Position numbers and translations under genes: made by a program. Positions 17,501 through 25,446 of a DNA stretch of 64,000 bases are shown here, in pieces (positions within the stretch are counted from its first letter, which is position 1; the number at the start of each line of letters is the position of its first letter). The stretch is from positions 1 to 64,000 of the forward strand of contig CAVBJF010000006.1 of the NCBI GenBank assembly GCA_963596005.1, in the 5' to 3' direction. The notes beneath the pieces were generated by a model. It was not told the origin of the DNA, searched no databases, and saw only the letters and a list, made by a program, of their open reading frames with translations. The stretch comes from Gallibacter pasteurianus_A (GTDB lineage Bacteria > Bacillota > Clostridia > Peptostreptococcales > Anaerovoracaceae).

Positions 17501-19025
17501 TCGAGCCTGTCCAACCTGCAAACGATAGGTTTGCTTTTGTTGGCGCATTTAGCGTAATTGCAGCACTCTCTACTGTATAGCTAGTAGGATTTGCAGGGCT
17601 TGGTTGACTTCCACCATTTAAAGTGTATGCGATTGTATAGTTTTCTGTTTCCCATTTTGCATAAAGAGTCATACTCTTTGTTACTGCCGTAGCAAAGTTA
17701 TATGCACTACCCGAAAGAGCTGCGTTATCAAACCAGCCCTTTAGTATATATCCTGTCTTTAGTATACCTGTCGGCTCTGTTACTTTACCGTTTGGTTCTA
17801 CTATCTGCTGCTTTGCAGTACCGGATGTTGCACCGTTAGTATTAAAATCAACCGAATATGCAAGACTGATTTCTACAGGCTTAGAGGCAAAGTCTGATGT
17901 AGCACTATCCAAATCCTCTGCGATAAGATATATCTTATTTGCGCTTGGATCAAAATCATCCGGAAGTGTAAATGTGCCTGTCTGCTGTGATGTGGTTGTT
18001 GTAGTAATACCATCCATCTTCCCGTAGTATAGGAACTCTACACCTGTTGTTGATATATCGCCTTTTGTTATAGCTACCGACACCTGATCAATACCACTAC
18101 CCGAAATGGTTACAGGCACGCTGACTTTTTTACTATTGTCCACAATGCCTTTCCCTCCAGCTGTCACAGATAATGAGGTATCCTTAATTGTTAGTCTCCA
18201 TATTTTTTTTCTCGCTGGTGTCCCAACTTTTCCCGTAGCAACTGATCCCGTTTTATTAAATGTCGACTCGACCGTGAATTGAACATTGCTTAAATTTAGT
18301 ACTGAAGCCGGAGCGACCCATTTAACGCCAGCCACACTACCGGCGTCCTCGAAAACTCCGCTACTATTCAAGTAGCCGACACAGGCAGAATATTCAGCAT
18401 TATAAGCAGAAGCCGAACGCGTCCAATATTCGCCGTTATTTTTCGCTGCATCAGCATTGCTTGCATAAAGGTCGTTTATTTCCTGCGCTGATAGCACAAA
18501 TGAGCAGTCGTCTGCTAAGTATGTGGCATCATCATAAAATCCATAGCTGCCAGTATATCTACTTGGTTTATAAGGATTAGTAACGCTACCTTTTGCTGAC
18601 AAACTTTGCCCCCTTGTCAGAGCTTTTTCTTTAGCATTAGGGAAGAATTGATTTCCTTGATATATGTCTGCTCTTAATTCACTGGTCGCATAACTATTAG
18701 TGTTTTTTCCAAATGTGTTAAAGGTTCTACTATAAATTGGACCAGCACAATCTATCAGGATATTTAGAAAGCTATCTTTTAACACATTATATGTTACCTC
18801 TTTGCCGTTATATTCACCAAAAACAATCTGCTCGCCGTCAGCTTTTGTCCACCCACCTGATAGCGCCGATATATAAAACCCTCCTATATTTATGCTTTTT
18901 ACCGTATACGCATCAGCCTTCTTCGTACTTGTCAACATAAATGACGGCATGCACATAGTCACAAGTACTACTATTGCAAGCATGGTCGTAAAGACGCTTT
19001 TTAATCTCGCCGTTTTTATTTTCAT
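14577..19025 (-). CDS. Large secreted repeat protein with InlB-type (Flg_new) repeats and C-terminal anchor
   Basis: A 1482-residue surface protein. Residues 1-39 look like a signal peptide (basic start, then MLAIVVLVTMCMPSFML). Residues about 40-275 resemble a DUF6273-type domain with EYWTRSASA. A beta-rich segment follows. From about 395 to 1440 there are 14 InlB-type repeats of about 70 residues, each ending in a form such as LYAKW or YKANW. A Ser/Thr/Asp-rich insert with 18-bp DNA repeats interrupts repeat 13. The C-terminus has NTKTSDE, a hydrophobic helix and a basic tail RRKDSK, like a sortase signal without a standard LPXTG. The role is unknown; adhesion or surface interaction is inferred. 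GGAGAGAG precedes the ATG. Confidence 0.9.
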   Translation of the reverse strand: MKIKTARLKSVFTTMLAIVVLVTMCMPSFMLTSTKKADAYTVKSINIGGFYISALSGGWTKADGEQIVFGEYNGKEVTYNVLKDSFLNILIDCAGPIYSRTFNTFGKNTNSYATSELRADIYQGNQFFPNAKEKALTRGQSLSAKGSVTNPYKPSRYTGSYGFYDDATYLADDCSFVLSAQEINDLYASNADAAKNNGEYWTRSASAYNAEYSACVGYLNSSGVFEDAGSVAGVKWVAPASVLNLSNVQFTVESTFNKTGSVATGKVGTPARKKIWRLTIKDTSLSVTAGGKGIVDNSKKVSVPVTISGSGIDQVSVAITKGDISTTGVEFLYYGKMDGITTTTTSQQTGTFTLPDDFDPSANKIYLIAEDLDSATSDFASKPVEISLAYSVDFNTNGATSGTAKQQIVEPNGKVTEPTGILKTGYILKGWFDNAALSGSAYNFATAVTKSMTLYAKWETENYTIAYTLNGGSQPSPANPTSYTVESAAITLNAPTKANLSFAGWTGSNGTTPQKSVTIANGSTGNKSYTANWNATISFDTKGGSTVADKVVAENTVVKESDITQPTKGDYHFTGWYDDENYTTKHDFSKAVTKNTKLYAKWERKVTFNSNGGSSVAAKTVEDGGTIAEPNPAPTKANLHFAGWYEDQECTDGKKFDFETAITADKTLYAKWTADVTFDTKDGTPTPAKQTVKEGDKVTKPDTDPTKANLHFAGWYKDQNCTDGQEFDFTNETITGDKTLYAKWTADVTFDTKNGTPTPAKQIVKEGDKAKTPETVTKLGYIFKGWYDNANYSGDAYDFSTAVMGDLVLYAKWTIAEYKISYDLNGGTEPNPPNPTEFTIEDETITLREPTKEGLSFAGWTSESEGITTPQKEVTITNGSTGARDYKANWNATISFDTDGGSPIADKVVAENTIVSEGELGTTTKDNLNFAGWYDDENCTTKHDFTKPVTKNTKLYAKWEAKVTFNSNGGSDVATKTVTEGDKVTKPDTDPTKANLHFAGWYKDQNCTDGQEFDFTNETITGDKTLYAKWTADVTFDTKNGTPTPAKQIVKEGDKAKTPETVTKLGYIFKGWYDNANYSGDAYDFSTAVMGDLVLYAKWTIAEYKISYDLNGGTEPNPPNPTEFTIEDETITLREPTKEGLSFAGWTSESEGITTPQKEVTITNGSTGARDYKANWNATISFDTDGGSPIADKVVAENTIVSEGELGTTTKDNLNFAGWYDDENCTTKHDFTKPVTKNTKLYAKWEAKVTFDSNGGSEVKAAMVKEGDKATKPTDPTKRGYSFNAWYIKKTAQKQDENPVMLLSLNEAILLADLDGTDTAGIGDGNPNATDPDTDTDSNTDADSNTDADSTEELYDFDTILTGDILLIAHWDLIDYDISYKGLTDAKIAENPVTYSVESDDITLNNPTKEGYTFTGWTGDGVTKPTKNMTIAKGSVGDKTFTANWQKNNTKTSDEANIALLVTLALISGGGLIVMTRRKDSK
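14977..15030. repeat. Three 18-bp tandem repeats in the InlB-repeat gene
   Basis: The unit GAATCTGCATCCGTATTT occurs twice exactly and once with changes. On the coding strand it gives a Ser/Thr/Asp/Asn/Ala-rich acidic linker of 18 residues. The array is in frame, so copy changes would not break the protein. Confidence 0.85.
15273..16082. repeat. 810-bp exact direct repeat, copy A
   Basis: Identical base for base, by line-by-line comparison, to 16131-16940. The period is 858 bp, or 286 codons, so the duplication is in frame and corresponds to four InlB-type repeats of the surface protein. First mismatches are at 15272/16130 and 16083/16941. Confidence 0.97.
16131..16940. repeat. 810-bp exact direct repeat, copy B
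   Basis: Second copy of the block at 15273-16082, with no mismatch seen. The 48 bp between the copies is a diverged continuation of the same period. Exact identity over 810 bp implies recent duplication or continuing gene conversion. Short-read assembly may collapse or expand such a repeat. Confidence 0.97.
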
Positions 19026-19177
19026 TTTTCTCTCTCCTTCATCATTGTTTTTTAATATTTTTCCTATAAGTCGCTTCTAAACTTTTTCTCTCCCGTTTTT
19101 ATCTTTCTTTTTCCTTTATCCCATTTTTCTCCTCACAATATTTCACTATATATAAAAAGTTCAAAGTCTTTGTCGGC

Positions 19178-19588
19178 TTAGTTGCTACTATTTGCTATAA
19201 GCATATCGAACGTCACTTTATCGAGTGCCTCCTCGATCTTTAGTTGGATTTTTTCAAAATGCTTGCGTTCCGGACATTTCTTTTGGCAGTCCGCACTGCA
19301 CATGCCATCGCCCTCGAGGCATTTGCAGATCTTTAACGATGGCTCTGTCGCTTTTACAATATCAAGAAGCGACACATTTGTTGCTCTTTGACTTGGCAGG
19401 ATACCCCCCATCTTTCCTCTTTGCATTTTTATATAACCGGCTTTTTTTAGATTTTGTGTCAGCTTATGTATATATCCTTGCGTGACTCCAATCTTTTTGC
19501 CGAGTTCATGGGCAGTCAATAAATTGCCTTCCTCATAGAGGACTCTCATCATTCTTATTGCATAATCAGTTGTCAAATTTAATTGCAT
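19178..19588 (-). CDS. Rrf2-family transcriptional regulator with cysteine cluster
   Basis: A 136-residue winged-helix repressor-type protein. MQLNLTTDYAIRMMRVLYEEG and the helix-turn-helix LGKKIGVTQGYIHKLTQNLKKAGY (about 28-52) are typical of Rrf2/IscR/NsrR proteins. The C-terminal half has CKCLEGDGMCSADCQKKC (about 92-110), five cysteines that could bind an Fe-S cluster. The target is not identifiable from sequence. GAGGG precedes the ATG. A long leader with two palindromes and two terminator-like hairpins lies upstream, suggesting self-control. LysR is divergently transcribed. Confidence 0.88.
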   Translation of the reverse strand: MQLNLTTDYAIRMMRVLYEEGNLLTAHELGKKIGVTQGYIHKLTQNLKKAGYIKMQRGKMGGILPSQRATNVSLLDIVKATEPSLKICKCLEGDGMCSADCQKKCPERKHFEKIQLKIEEALDKVTFDMLIANSSN

Positions 19589-19661
19589 CTTTTTGCCCTC
19601 TTACCATAATAAAATCCTTAGTTTTGCAAGCATTCTAACGATTTTTTATATAGCATTTTCT

Positions 19662-19685
19662 GCAACATAATATGTATTATGTTGC
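19662..19685. promoter_or_regulatory. 24-bp palindrome, Rrf2-proximal operator candidate
   Basis: Eleven-base arms GCAACATAATA and TATTATGTTGC flank a two-base centre. The same 24-mer, in reverse complement, is at 19879-19902. Such sites are typical of dimeric regulators. The neighbouring Rrf2 or LysR protein is the natural candidate. Confidence 0.7.
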
Positions 19686-19740
19686 AAAATAGCAGGAAAT
19701 TCATTGCAATATTTAACAGTTTTTAGCAAAAAAATAAAAA

Positions 19741-19759
19741 AGGCTTGCACTGCAAGCCT
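19741..19759 (-). terminator. Second terminator-like hairpin in the Rrf2 leader
   Basis: AGGCTTGCA and TGCAAGCCT pair perfectly around one base. On the minus strand the hairpin is followed by TTTTTATTTTTTTG. It lies 150 bp upstream of the Rrf2 start, in the leader. Confidence 0.8.
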
Positions 19760-19804
19760 AAGTTCTATATAATTAAATGAATTTTTTAAACAGCAAACAA
19801 AAAA

Positions 19805-19828
19805 GTGGCAACCTTTACCTTTTGCCAC
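19805..19828 (-). terminator. First terminator-like hairpin in the Rrf2 leader
   Basis: GTGGCAA and TTGCCAC arms enclose a ten-base loop. On the minus strand the hairpin is followed by TTTTTTGTTTG. A transcript from the promoter at 19925-19953 that stops here would be about 120 nt. Confidence 0.75.
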
Positions 19829-19878
19829 CAAAATTTTACAAAATTATACACTTTCTCGATTTTTTGAAGTTTTTACTT

Positions 19879-19902
19879 GCAACATAATACATATTATGTT
19901 GC
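19879..19902. promoter_or_regulatory. 24-bp palindrome, distal operator candidate
   Basis: Reverse complement of the palindrome at 19662-19685, 217 bp away. It lies just downstream of the minus-strand promoter candidate, where a bound repressor would block the Rrf2 leader transcript. Confidence 0.7.
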
Positions 19903-19924
19903 ATGTTTTTTTATTCTTTTGTTC

Positions 19925-19953
19925 ATACTACACCTGTTTTGTATGTAATGCAA
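19925..19953 (-). promoter_or_regulatory. Candidate minus-strand promoter for the Rrf2 leader
   Basis: TTGCAT (19948-19953) and TAGTAT (19925-19930) are separated by 17 bp on the minus strand. Transcription would start near 19918, just before the distal palindrome. Confidence 0.5.
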
Positions 19954-19968
19954 CACTTTTTTCGCTGA

Positions 19969-19997
19969 TTGAAAAAATTTATTTTGACAAGTATAAT
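19969..19997 (+). promoter_or_regulatory. Promoter of the LysR gene
   Basis: TTGAAA (19969-19974), a 17-bp spacer and a perfect TATAAT (19992-19997) precede the LysR gene. AAAAAGGAGG follows at 20001-20010, six bases before the ATG. Confidence 0.75.
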
Positions 19998-20016
19998 ATA
20001 AAAAAGGAGGCACGAT

Positions 20017-20943
20017 ATGGATTTTAAACAAATAGAAGCTTTTGCAAATGTGGTTAGATATAAAAGCTTTTCAAAGGCCGCGGATGCAACTTTTTTGACA
20101 CAGCCGACAATAAGCGTTCATATAAGAAGTCTTGAAAACGAACTTGGCGTTACTCTCCTTGACAGGCAAGGTAAAAATATCACGCCGACTCCACAAGGTA
20201 AAATTCTCTACAAATACGCTACGGAAATGCTTTCCACCAGAGAGCGCATGAAAAATGTTTTCGCAAATGTAAACGAAAAGCTTTCGGGGACTTTAGAAAT
20301 ACAAACATCCAGTACGCCCGGCCAAGATTTCGTCCCTTGGATGATGAAAGGCTTTCGTGATCTGCACAAAGGCGTTTGCTTCACCGTCGAGCAGTCTGAC
20401 AGCAGGCATGTTGTTAAAAATCTTTTAAATGGTATCGGCGAGATCGGCTTCACGGGAAGCATCTCAAGTAACGAGCTTGTCTACGAGCCCGTCTTCGAGG
20501 ACGAGACAAGGCTGATCGTTTCGGAAACTCGCCCCGCCGGCAAAATAAAGGGTGATACGATTTCTGTGGCAGACTTTATAAACGAACCTTTTTTATGGAG
20601 GGAGCAAGGTCTTACTTGGAGAGAAAAAAGTAACTCGCGAGAGGCGTTTCAGGCTTTTTTGAAAAAGAGCGGTTATAAGGCCAATAATCTAAATATCGTA
20701 GCCCGCATAAACAGTATCGGCGTCATACGAAAAGCCGTTGCAACGGGACTTGGCGTTTCGATAGTTTCAAAATCCTCTATAGGCGAAAAGGATTTTGAGA
20801 TGGGCATAAAAAGCTACAAAATAAAAGAATATGACAGAAATAGAACCTTTTATCTTGCTTATAAAAAGAAAATTTATCTCTCTCCTATGGCAGAGGCATT
20901 CAAGGATTATATTTTATCAAGGCGAGAGGAGTTTGGTGTATAG
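20017..20943 (+). CDS. LysR-family transcriptional regulator
   Basis: A 308-residue regulator of standard LysR length. The N-terminal helix-turn-helix is complete: FANVVRYKSFSKAADATF, then LTQPTISVHIRSLENELGVTLLDR (about 10-55). A periplasmic-binding-protein-like effector domain follows (about 90-300). It loosely resembles the LysR group linked to selenium or sulfur metabolism, but this is not secure. It is followed after 34 bp by an aldo/keto reductase gene on the same strand, so the two are probably an operon and the reductase a likely target. Confidence 0.92.
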   Translation: MDFKQIEAFANVVRYKSFSKAADATFLTQPTISVHIRSLENELGVTLLDRQGKNITPTPQGKILYKYATEMLSTRERMKNVFANVNEKLSGTLEIQTSSTPGQDFVPWMMKGFRDLHKGVCFTVEQSDSRHVVKNLLNGIGEIGFTGSISSNELVYEPVFEDETRLIVSETRPAGKIKGDTISVADFINEPFLWREQGLTWREKSNSREAFQAFLKKSGYKANNLNIVARINSIGVIRKAVATGLGVSIVSKSSIGEKDFEMGIKSYKIKEYDRNRTFYLAYKKKIYLSPMAEAFKDYILSRREEFGV

Positions 20944-20977
20944 GCATATATTTTGATAATCTAAGGAGGTAATAAAA

Positions 20978-22096
20978 ATGGTAAAGAAATTGGGCTTTGG
21001 TTGCATGAGGCTTCCCCTTTTAAACGAAGAAGATCCAAAGAGCATAGATATAAAGCAGGCATGTGAAATGGTAGATACTTTTATAGAGCGAGGCTTTACA
21101 TATTTTGATACTGCATACATGTACCATAACTTTCAAAGTGAAAAGGCTGTGAAAAAGATACTTACAAGCAGGCATCCCCGTGAGGCTTACACGCTAACTA
21201 CTAAGCTTCCGCTTATGTTCTTAAAAAGCGAGGAAGACAATCAACGAATTTTTGACGAGCAGCTCGAAAAATGCGGTGTTGATTATTTTGACTACTATCT
21301 GCTCCACAATATCAAAAAAGATAATTACGAAAAGGCAAACAAATATAACAGCTTTGAGTTCATAAAAAATCTAAAAAAGCAAGGAAAAGTAAAACATATC
21401 GGTTTTTCTTTTCATGATACACCTGAGCTTTTGGATGAAGTCCTGTCGCTACATCCCGAATTTAAATTTGTACAGCTACAGATAAATTATATCGACTGGG
21501 ACAGCAATAGCATACAATCAAGAAAATGCTATGAGATTGCGCAAAAGTACAATATGCCGGTTATCGTAATGGAGCCTGCAAAGGGCGGTTCATTAGTATC
21601 TCTGCCACCTGAAGCAGAAAAAATCTTTAAGAGCATTAGACCTGATATGTCTCTTGCTTCGTGGGCAATACGCTTTGCCGCAAGTCACAACAACATCATG
21701 ATGGTTTTAAGCGGGATGTCAACACTTGAGCAATTGCAAGATAACACAAGCTATATGGCAGATTTTAAACCGCTTTCCAATGAGGAATTTAAAGCAGTCG
21801 ATGAGGTTGTCAAGATAATCAATTCAACATTTAGTATTGCTTGCACATCCTGTCAATATTGTGTTGACGGCTGTCCAAAGCAGATACCTATCCCAAAATA
21901 TTTTAGCTTGTATAACGCCGAGCAACATGCGCTAAACAGAGGTTTTTCAACACAACAAATATATTATGACAATATGACTGTAGACCACCCTAAAGCATCT
22001 GAGTGTATTAAGTGCGGTCAATGCGAAAAGGTTTGTCCTCAGCACCTACCAATCATCAAATACCTCGAAGATGTTGCTGCGCAATTCGAGGAATAA
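20978..22096 (+). CDS. Aldo/keto reductase with C-terminal 4Fe-4S domain
   Basis: A 372-residue oxidoreductase. Residues about 1-285 form an aldo/keto reductase barrel (LGFGCMRLPLL at the start, FTYFDTAYMYHN with the catalytic Asp-Tyr region at about 40-52, KVKHIGFSFHD at about 140). The C-terminus carries ferredoxin-like motifs CTSCQYCVDGCPKQIPIPKYF (about 290-310) and CIKCGQCEKVCPQHLPI (about 345-361), typical of the clostridial COG1453 group. The substrate is unknown. AAGGAGG precedes the ATG. The LysR gene is 34 bp upstream and a terminator lies 70 bp downstream. Confidence 0.92.
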   Translation: MVKKLGFGCMRLPLLNEEDPKSIDIKQACEMVDTFIERGFTYFDTAYMYHNFQSEKAVKKILTSRHPREAYTLTTKLPLMFLKSEEDNQRIFDEQLEKCGVDYFDYYLLHNIKKDNYEKANKYNSFEFIKNLKKQGKVKHIGFSFHDTPELLDEVLSLHPEFKFVQLQINYIDWDSNSIQSRKCYEIAQKYNMPVIVMEPAKGGSLVSLPPEAEKIFKSIRPDMSLASWAIRFAASHNNIMMVLSGMSTLEQLQDNTSYMADFKPLSNEEFKAVDEVVKIINSTFSIACTSCQYCVDGCPKQIPIPKYFSLYNAEQHALNRGFSTQQIYYDNMTVDHPKASECIKCGQCEKVCPQHLPIIKYLEDVAAQFEE

Positions 22097-22160
22097 AAAA
22101 ATTAAAACGCATAGGCAATAGAATATCTTTTTATATTTGATGTTAACAATGCTTTTATTG

Positions 22161-22190
22161 AAAAAATGGGTACTAAGTACCCATTTTTTA
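22161..22190. terminator. Bidirectional terminator between aldo/keto reductase and fbp
   Basis: ATGGGTAC and GTACCCAT pair around TAA at 22166-22184. A runs on the left and T runs on the right make it work in both directions for the convergent genes. Confidence 0.9.
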
Positions 22191-22209
22191 TTTACCATCT
22201 TATTTGTGC

Positions 22210-24162
22210 TTAAACCTCTTCCTTAATCAAACCTTTTCTGTAAGCCTCTATCAACTCCTTTAGCTCCTCCACCTGGTTTTGCAGCTCAGGAGCTTGGTCT
22301 GTATCACGCACGAGGACTCTTTGTTTTAGCTTGTCTACTATAAAGAGTCTTGGTGCGAAGAAATTTTGCTTGCCATTTGGTTGCAACGGCATATAAGGCT
22401 TGTGTTCTGCCAGTGCCATAAGCCATGAGTTATATATAAATGTATACCCCGCAATGCCTGTCTTTTTTTGGTACGCCTTAGATATACCACCGTCTATAAC
22501 AAACAGCTTGCCTTCGCCCTTTATTGGGCTTTCGCCATCCTTAATCTTCACAGGCACATGACCGTTTAATATGTGTCCACGCCTTGGATTGATGCCAAAC
22601 TCTTTTAAAATCTTTTCACAAAACATCCTGTCATCTCTATATTTATAATAAACAGATGTCTTTTCTTTATGCGTTTTTTTATCTTCTATAAAAAGTCTTT
22701 CAAAAGTCGTCATCTGATCCTTGCCAAAAAGCGGTGATTTTGGTCCAAGCCACAAGTACCACATGATGTCGCCACAAGCGCCTTCTTTTGCATTCTCATC
22801 GGGACTAAAATATGCCTTTCTGACCTCTCTGTCAAGATAATCAAATAAAGCCTTCCCCCGATAGCCTCTGCCTTTAATATAGCACTTTGTAAAATCTCCG
22901 TTTTTTTCGACCGGTATACATCCATGAAACATCAGCTTTTCATTCATAACCTTATATAGCCCGCCATGGCTGAACATAAATTTTATATGTTCCTGAAGCT
23001 TTTTACTGCGCGTAACGGACGCTTGCAGATTTTTAATAACCCTAAGCTCTTCCTCTGTTAACTTATAAGGGTCTTGTGGATCTATCGTAGGGAAATTTTT
23101 ATCACGAAGCTCATATGTCTCACCATTTATCATAATGGTCCCTTTTTCATAATCTATCTTGTCAAGCAGTAGTCTACGTTCAAGCTCAAAGGCGGGATTG
23201 TCCATAATTCGCTGTCCTTCAACCTTAAACTGTATGATAGCAATCGCCTTATGCATTCTCGCCGCCGTTTTCTTAGAAACAGGGTCGAACTTATTTTCTT
23301 CAAGGACCTTTGGCATAAAAGCCTCGCATGGATCCTTGCCATAAACTCTATTTGCAAAGGATGTAAGCGGTCTCAAATTGATACCATACCCTATCTCAAG
23401 CATGTCGAAGTTGTTATAGCTTATATTCATGCGCAAAATATTTGCTGTACATGCCCAGCTTCCTGCTGCCGCTCCCATCCAAACGATGTCGTGGTTGCCC
23501 CACTGAAAATCAACATCGCTATATTGCATGAGATAATCCATTATCAGCTCGGGATGTGCTCCTCTATCAAATATGTCACCGATAATATGAAGCCTGTCAA
23601 CGCAAAGCTCCGTAATTGCCTGCGTCAATTGCTTTATATAAGGCTCCGCCATACCTGTTTCAATAATACTATCTATGATCGCATTATAATACGTACCCTT
23701 ATTTGCCTCATCGTCTGCGTGAAGCAATTCATCCATACTGTAATCCCAATATTTTGGAAGCCTTGTACGCACTTTTGATCTTGTATACTTTGTGGACACC
23801 GCCTTACAAACTATTATAAGCCTCAATAAATTTTCCTTGCACCATTTGCGATAATCAATAGTCGGATTATTTTTTACTCTTCTTATCTCCGCTGGTGCGT
23901 TATATATAAGCGACGCCAAATGATACCTCTGCTTACCTGTCAGCTCATCCTTAAAAATCTCATTTATTTTTACTTTAATAACGCCCGATGCACTTTGTAT
24001 CATATGTCTAAACGCCTCGTATTCGCCATGTAAATCACTGAGATAATACTCTGTACCTTTTGGCAAGGCAAGTATCGCATTTAGGTTTATGATTTCCGCT
24101 GAAGCCGCCTGTCTGTTTGGGTATTTTTTTGATAGCAATTTTAAGTACTTTAAATCGTTCAT
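22210..24162 (-). CDS. fbp: Fructose-1,6-bisphosphatase, class III
   Basis: A 650-residue gluconeogenic enzyme of the Firmicute-specific class III, with a calcineurin-like metallophosphoesterase core. Metal-binding motifs are YYLSDLHGEYEAFRHM (about 40-55), IIGDIFDRGAHPE (about 193-205) and FQWGNHDIVWMGAAAGS (about 218-234). Length fits the family. GGAGG lies eight bases before the ATG. It starts three bases after murA ends, so the two are co-transcribed. It opposes gpmI-linked glycolytic flux. Confidence 0.95.
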   Translation of the reverse strand: MNDLKYLKLLSKKYPNRQAASAEIINLNAILALPKGTEYYLSDLHGEYEAFRHMIQSASGVIKVKINEIFKDELTGKQRYHLASLIYNAPAEIRRVKNNPTIDYRKWCKENLLRLIIVCKAVSTKYTRSKVRTRLPKYWDYSMDELLHADDEANKGTYYNAIIDSIIETGMAEPYIKQLTQAITELCVDRLHIIGDIFDRGAHPELIMDYLMQYSDVDFQWGNHDIVWMGAAAGSWACTANILRMNISYNNFDMLEIGYGINLRPLTSFANRVYGKDPCEAFMPKVLEENKFDPVSKKTAARMHKAIAIIQFKVEGQRIMDNPAFELERRLLLDKIDYEKGTIMINGETYELRDKNFPTIDPQDPYKLTEEELRVIKNLQASVTRSKKLQEHIKFMFSHGGLYKVMNEKLMFHGCIPVEKNGDFTKCYIKGRGYRGKALFDYLDREVRKAYFSPDENAKEGACGDIMWYLWLGPKSPLFGKDQMTTFERLFIEDKKTHKEKTSVYYKYRDDRMFCEKILKEFGINPRRGHILNGHVPVKIKDGESPIKGEGKLFVIDGGISKAYQKKTGIAGYTFIYNSWLMALAEHKPYMPLQPNGKQNFFAPRLFIVDKLKQRVLVRDTDQAPELQNQVEELKELIEAYRKGLIKEEV

Positions 24163-24165
24163 CTA

Positions 24166-25431
24166 TCAGTCCTCCACCCTTTTTATTTTGCCACCAAGCG
24201 CTATAATCTTCTCTGTAAATTTCTCGTAACCTCTTTCGATATGATATATATCAGATACTGTCGTTGTGCCGTCTGCTACAAGTCCGGCAAGCACAAGCGC
24301 CGCACCTGCTCTTAAGTCAGTTGCGTTTACTTCGGTGCCGTGTAGGTTTTGATTGCCCTCTATGATTGCACATTTGCCCTCTGTTTTGATACGCGCGCCC
24401 ATACTGTTTAACTCAAGAACATGCATATATCTATTCTCAAAAACAGTTTCTATAACTATGCTCCTGCCATGCACGGTAGTCAAAAATGCCATGAATGGTG
24501 ACTGGATGTCTGTCGGGAATCCCGGATATGGCAATGTCTTTATATCCGTACTGATCAAAGGATTGACATCTCCTCTAACGACCATCCCCTCGTCTGTCAT
24601 GTATATATCCACACCACATTCTTTTAGCTTGGCTATTATTGGCTTTACATGATCAGGCACTACGTTTCTTATTAAAATACTGCCTCTCGTAATCGCCGCC
24701 GCAACCATAAATGTACCAGCCTCTATCCTATCAGGTATCACGCTGTGATCAGCTCCATGAAGCCTCTCTACACCATCTATTTTGATAGTATCCGTACCGG
24801 CGCCCTTAACCTTTGCGCCCATCTGATTTAGGAAGTTTGCAAGATCAACAATTTCAGGCTCTTGCGCTGCATTTTCTATTATTGTTGTGCCCTTTGCAAG
24901 AGTTGCCGCCGTCATAATGTTTTCTGTCGCACCAACGCTTGGAAAGTCCATATAAATTGTTGCGCCTGTCAATTTATCACAAGTTGCTGTCACAAGTCCC
25001 TCATCCGAAATTTCGATCTCAGCTCCCATCGCTCTTAGACCTTTAAAGTGCAGCTCGACCGGTCTTTCTCCTATCGCACAGCCCCCCGGCAGATTTATGA
25101 TAGCTTTACCGGTACGCACGAGTAGCGGCCCCATAACTAAAATAGACGCTCGCATCATCTTTACCAGCTCTTCTGATGCATGACTTGTTATCAGCTGGCT
25201 CGCATCTGTTATTATTTCTTTTTCCTCTTGGTTTCTTTCTATGCTAACACCAAAAGAAGCGAGCAATGTAGACAGTATATTTACATCCTTTAATTCGGGC
25301 ACTTCTCTTATTTTGCATTTTTCTTCTGTCAAAAGCGTTGCCGCAAGTATAGGCAATACGGAGTTTTTAGCACCACTTATGCAGACTTCTCCCCTAAGCG
25401 GTTCGCTTTTTTCTATAATATACTTAGCCAT
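24166..25431 (-). CDS. murA: UDP-N-acetylglucosamine 1-carboxyvinyltransferase
   Basis: A 421-residue cytosolic enzyme that adds enolpyruvate to UDP-GlcNAc, the first committed step of peptidoglycan synthesis. The N-terminal SGAKNSVLPILAATLL carries the conserved Lys-Asn. The catalytic Cys, the fosfomycin target, is in LPGGCAIGERPVELHFKGL (about 112-130). The C-terminal ATDLRAGAALVLAGL (about 370-385) is conserved. It lies between an AbrB-type gene and fbp, away from the dcw cluster. Confidence 0.96.
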   Translation of the reverse strand: MAKYIIEKSEPLRGEVCISGAKNSVLPILAATLLTEEKCKIREVPELKDVNILSTLLASFGVSIERNQEEKEIITDASQLITSHASEELVKMMRASILVMGPLLVRTGKAIINLPGGCAIGERPVELHFKGLRAMGAEIEISDEGLVTATCDKLTGATIYMDFPSVGATENIMTAATLAKGTTIIENAAQEPEIVDLANFLNQMGAKVKGAGTDTIKIDGVERLHGADHSVIPDRIEAGTFMVAAAITRGSILIRNVVPDHVKPIIAKLKECGVDIYMTDEGMVVRGDVNPLISTDIKTLPYPGFPTDIQSPFMAFLTTVHGRSIVIETVFENRYMHVLELNSMGARIKTEGKCAIIEGNQNLHGTEVNATDLRAGAALVLAGLVADGTTTVSDIYHIERGYEKFTEKIIALGGKIKRVED

Positions 25432-25446
25432 TTATGCCTCCGAGCC

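Larger units (their letters stand above)
19589..20016. other. 428-bp intergenic regulatory region between Rrf2 and LysR genes
   Basis: No convincing gene lies here; a 61-codon minus-strand frame runs through a terminator. The region holds two 24-bp palindromes that are reverse complements of each other, two hairpins with U-tracts on the minus strand, a minus-strand promoter candidate at 19925-19953 and a plus-strand promoter for LysR at 19969-19997. If the minus promoter is used, the Rrf2 leader is about 330 nt. Confidence 0.8.

Noticed and set aside
19646..19831. 61-codon minus-strand frame upstream of the Rrf2 gene
   Set aside because: It runs through both terminator-like hairpins and through the proximal palindrome, has no ribosome-binding site and encodes no recognisable pattern.
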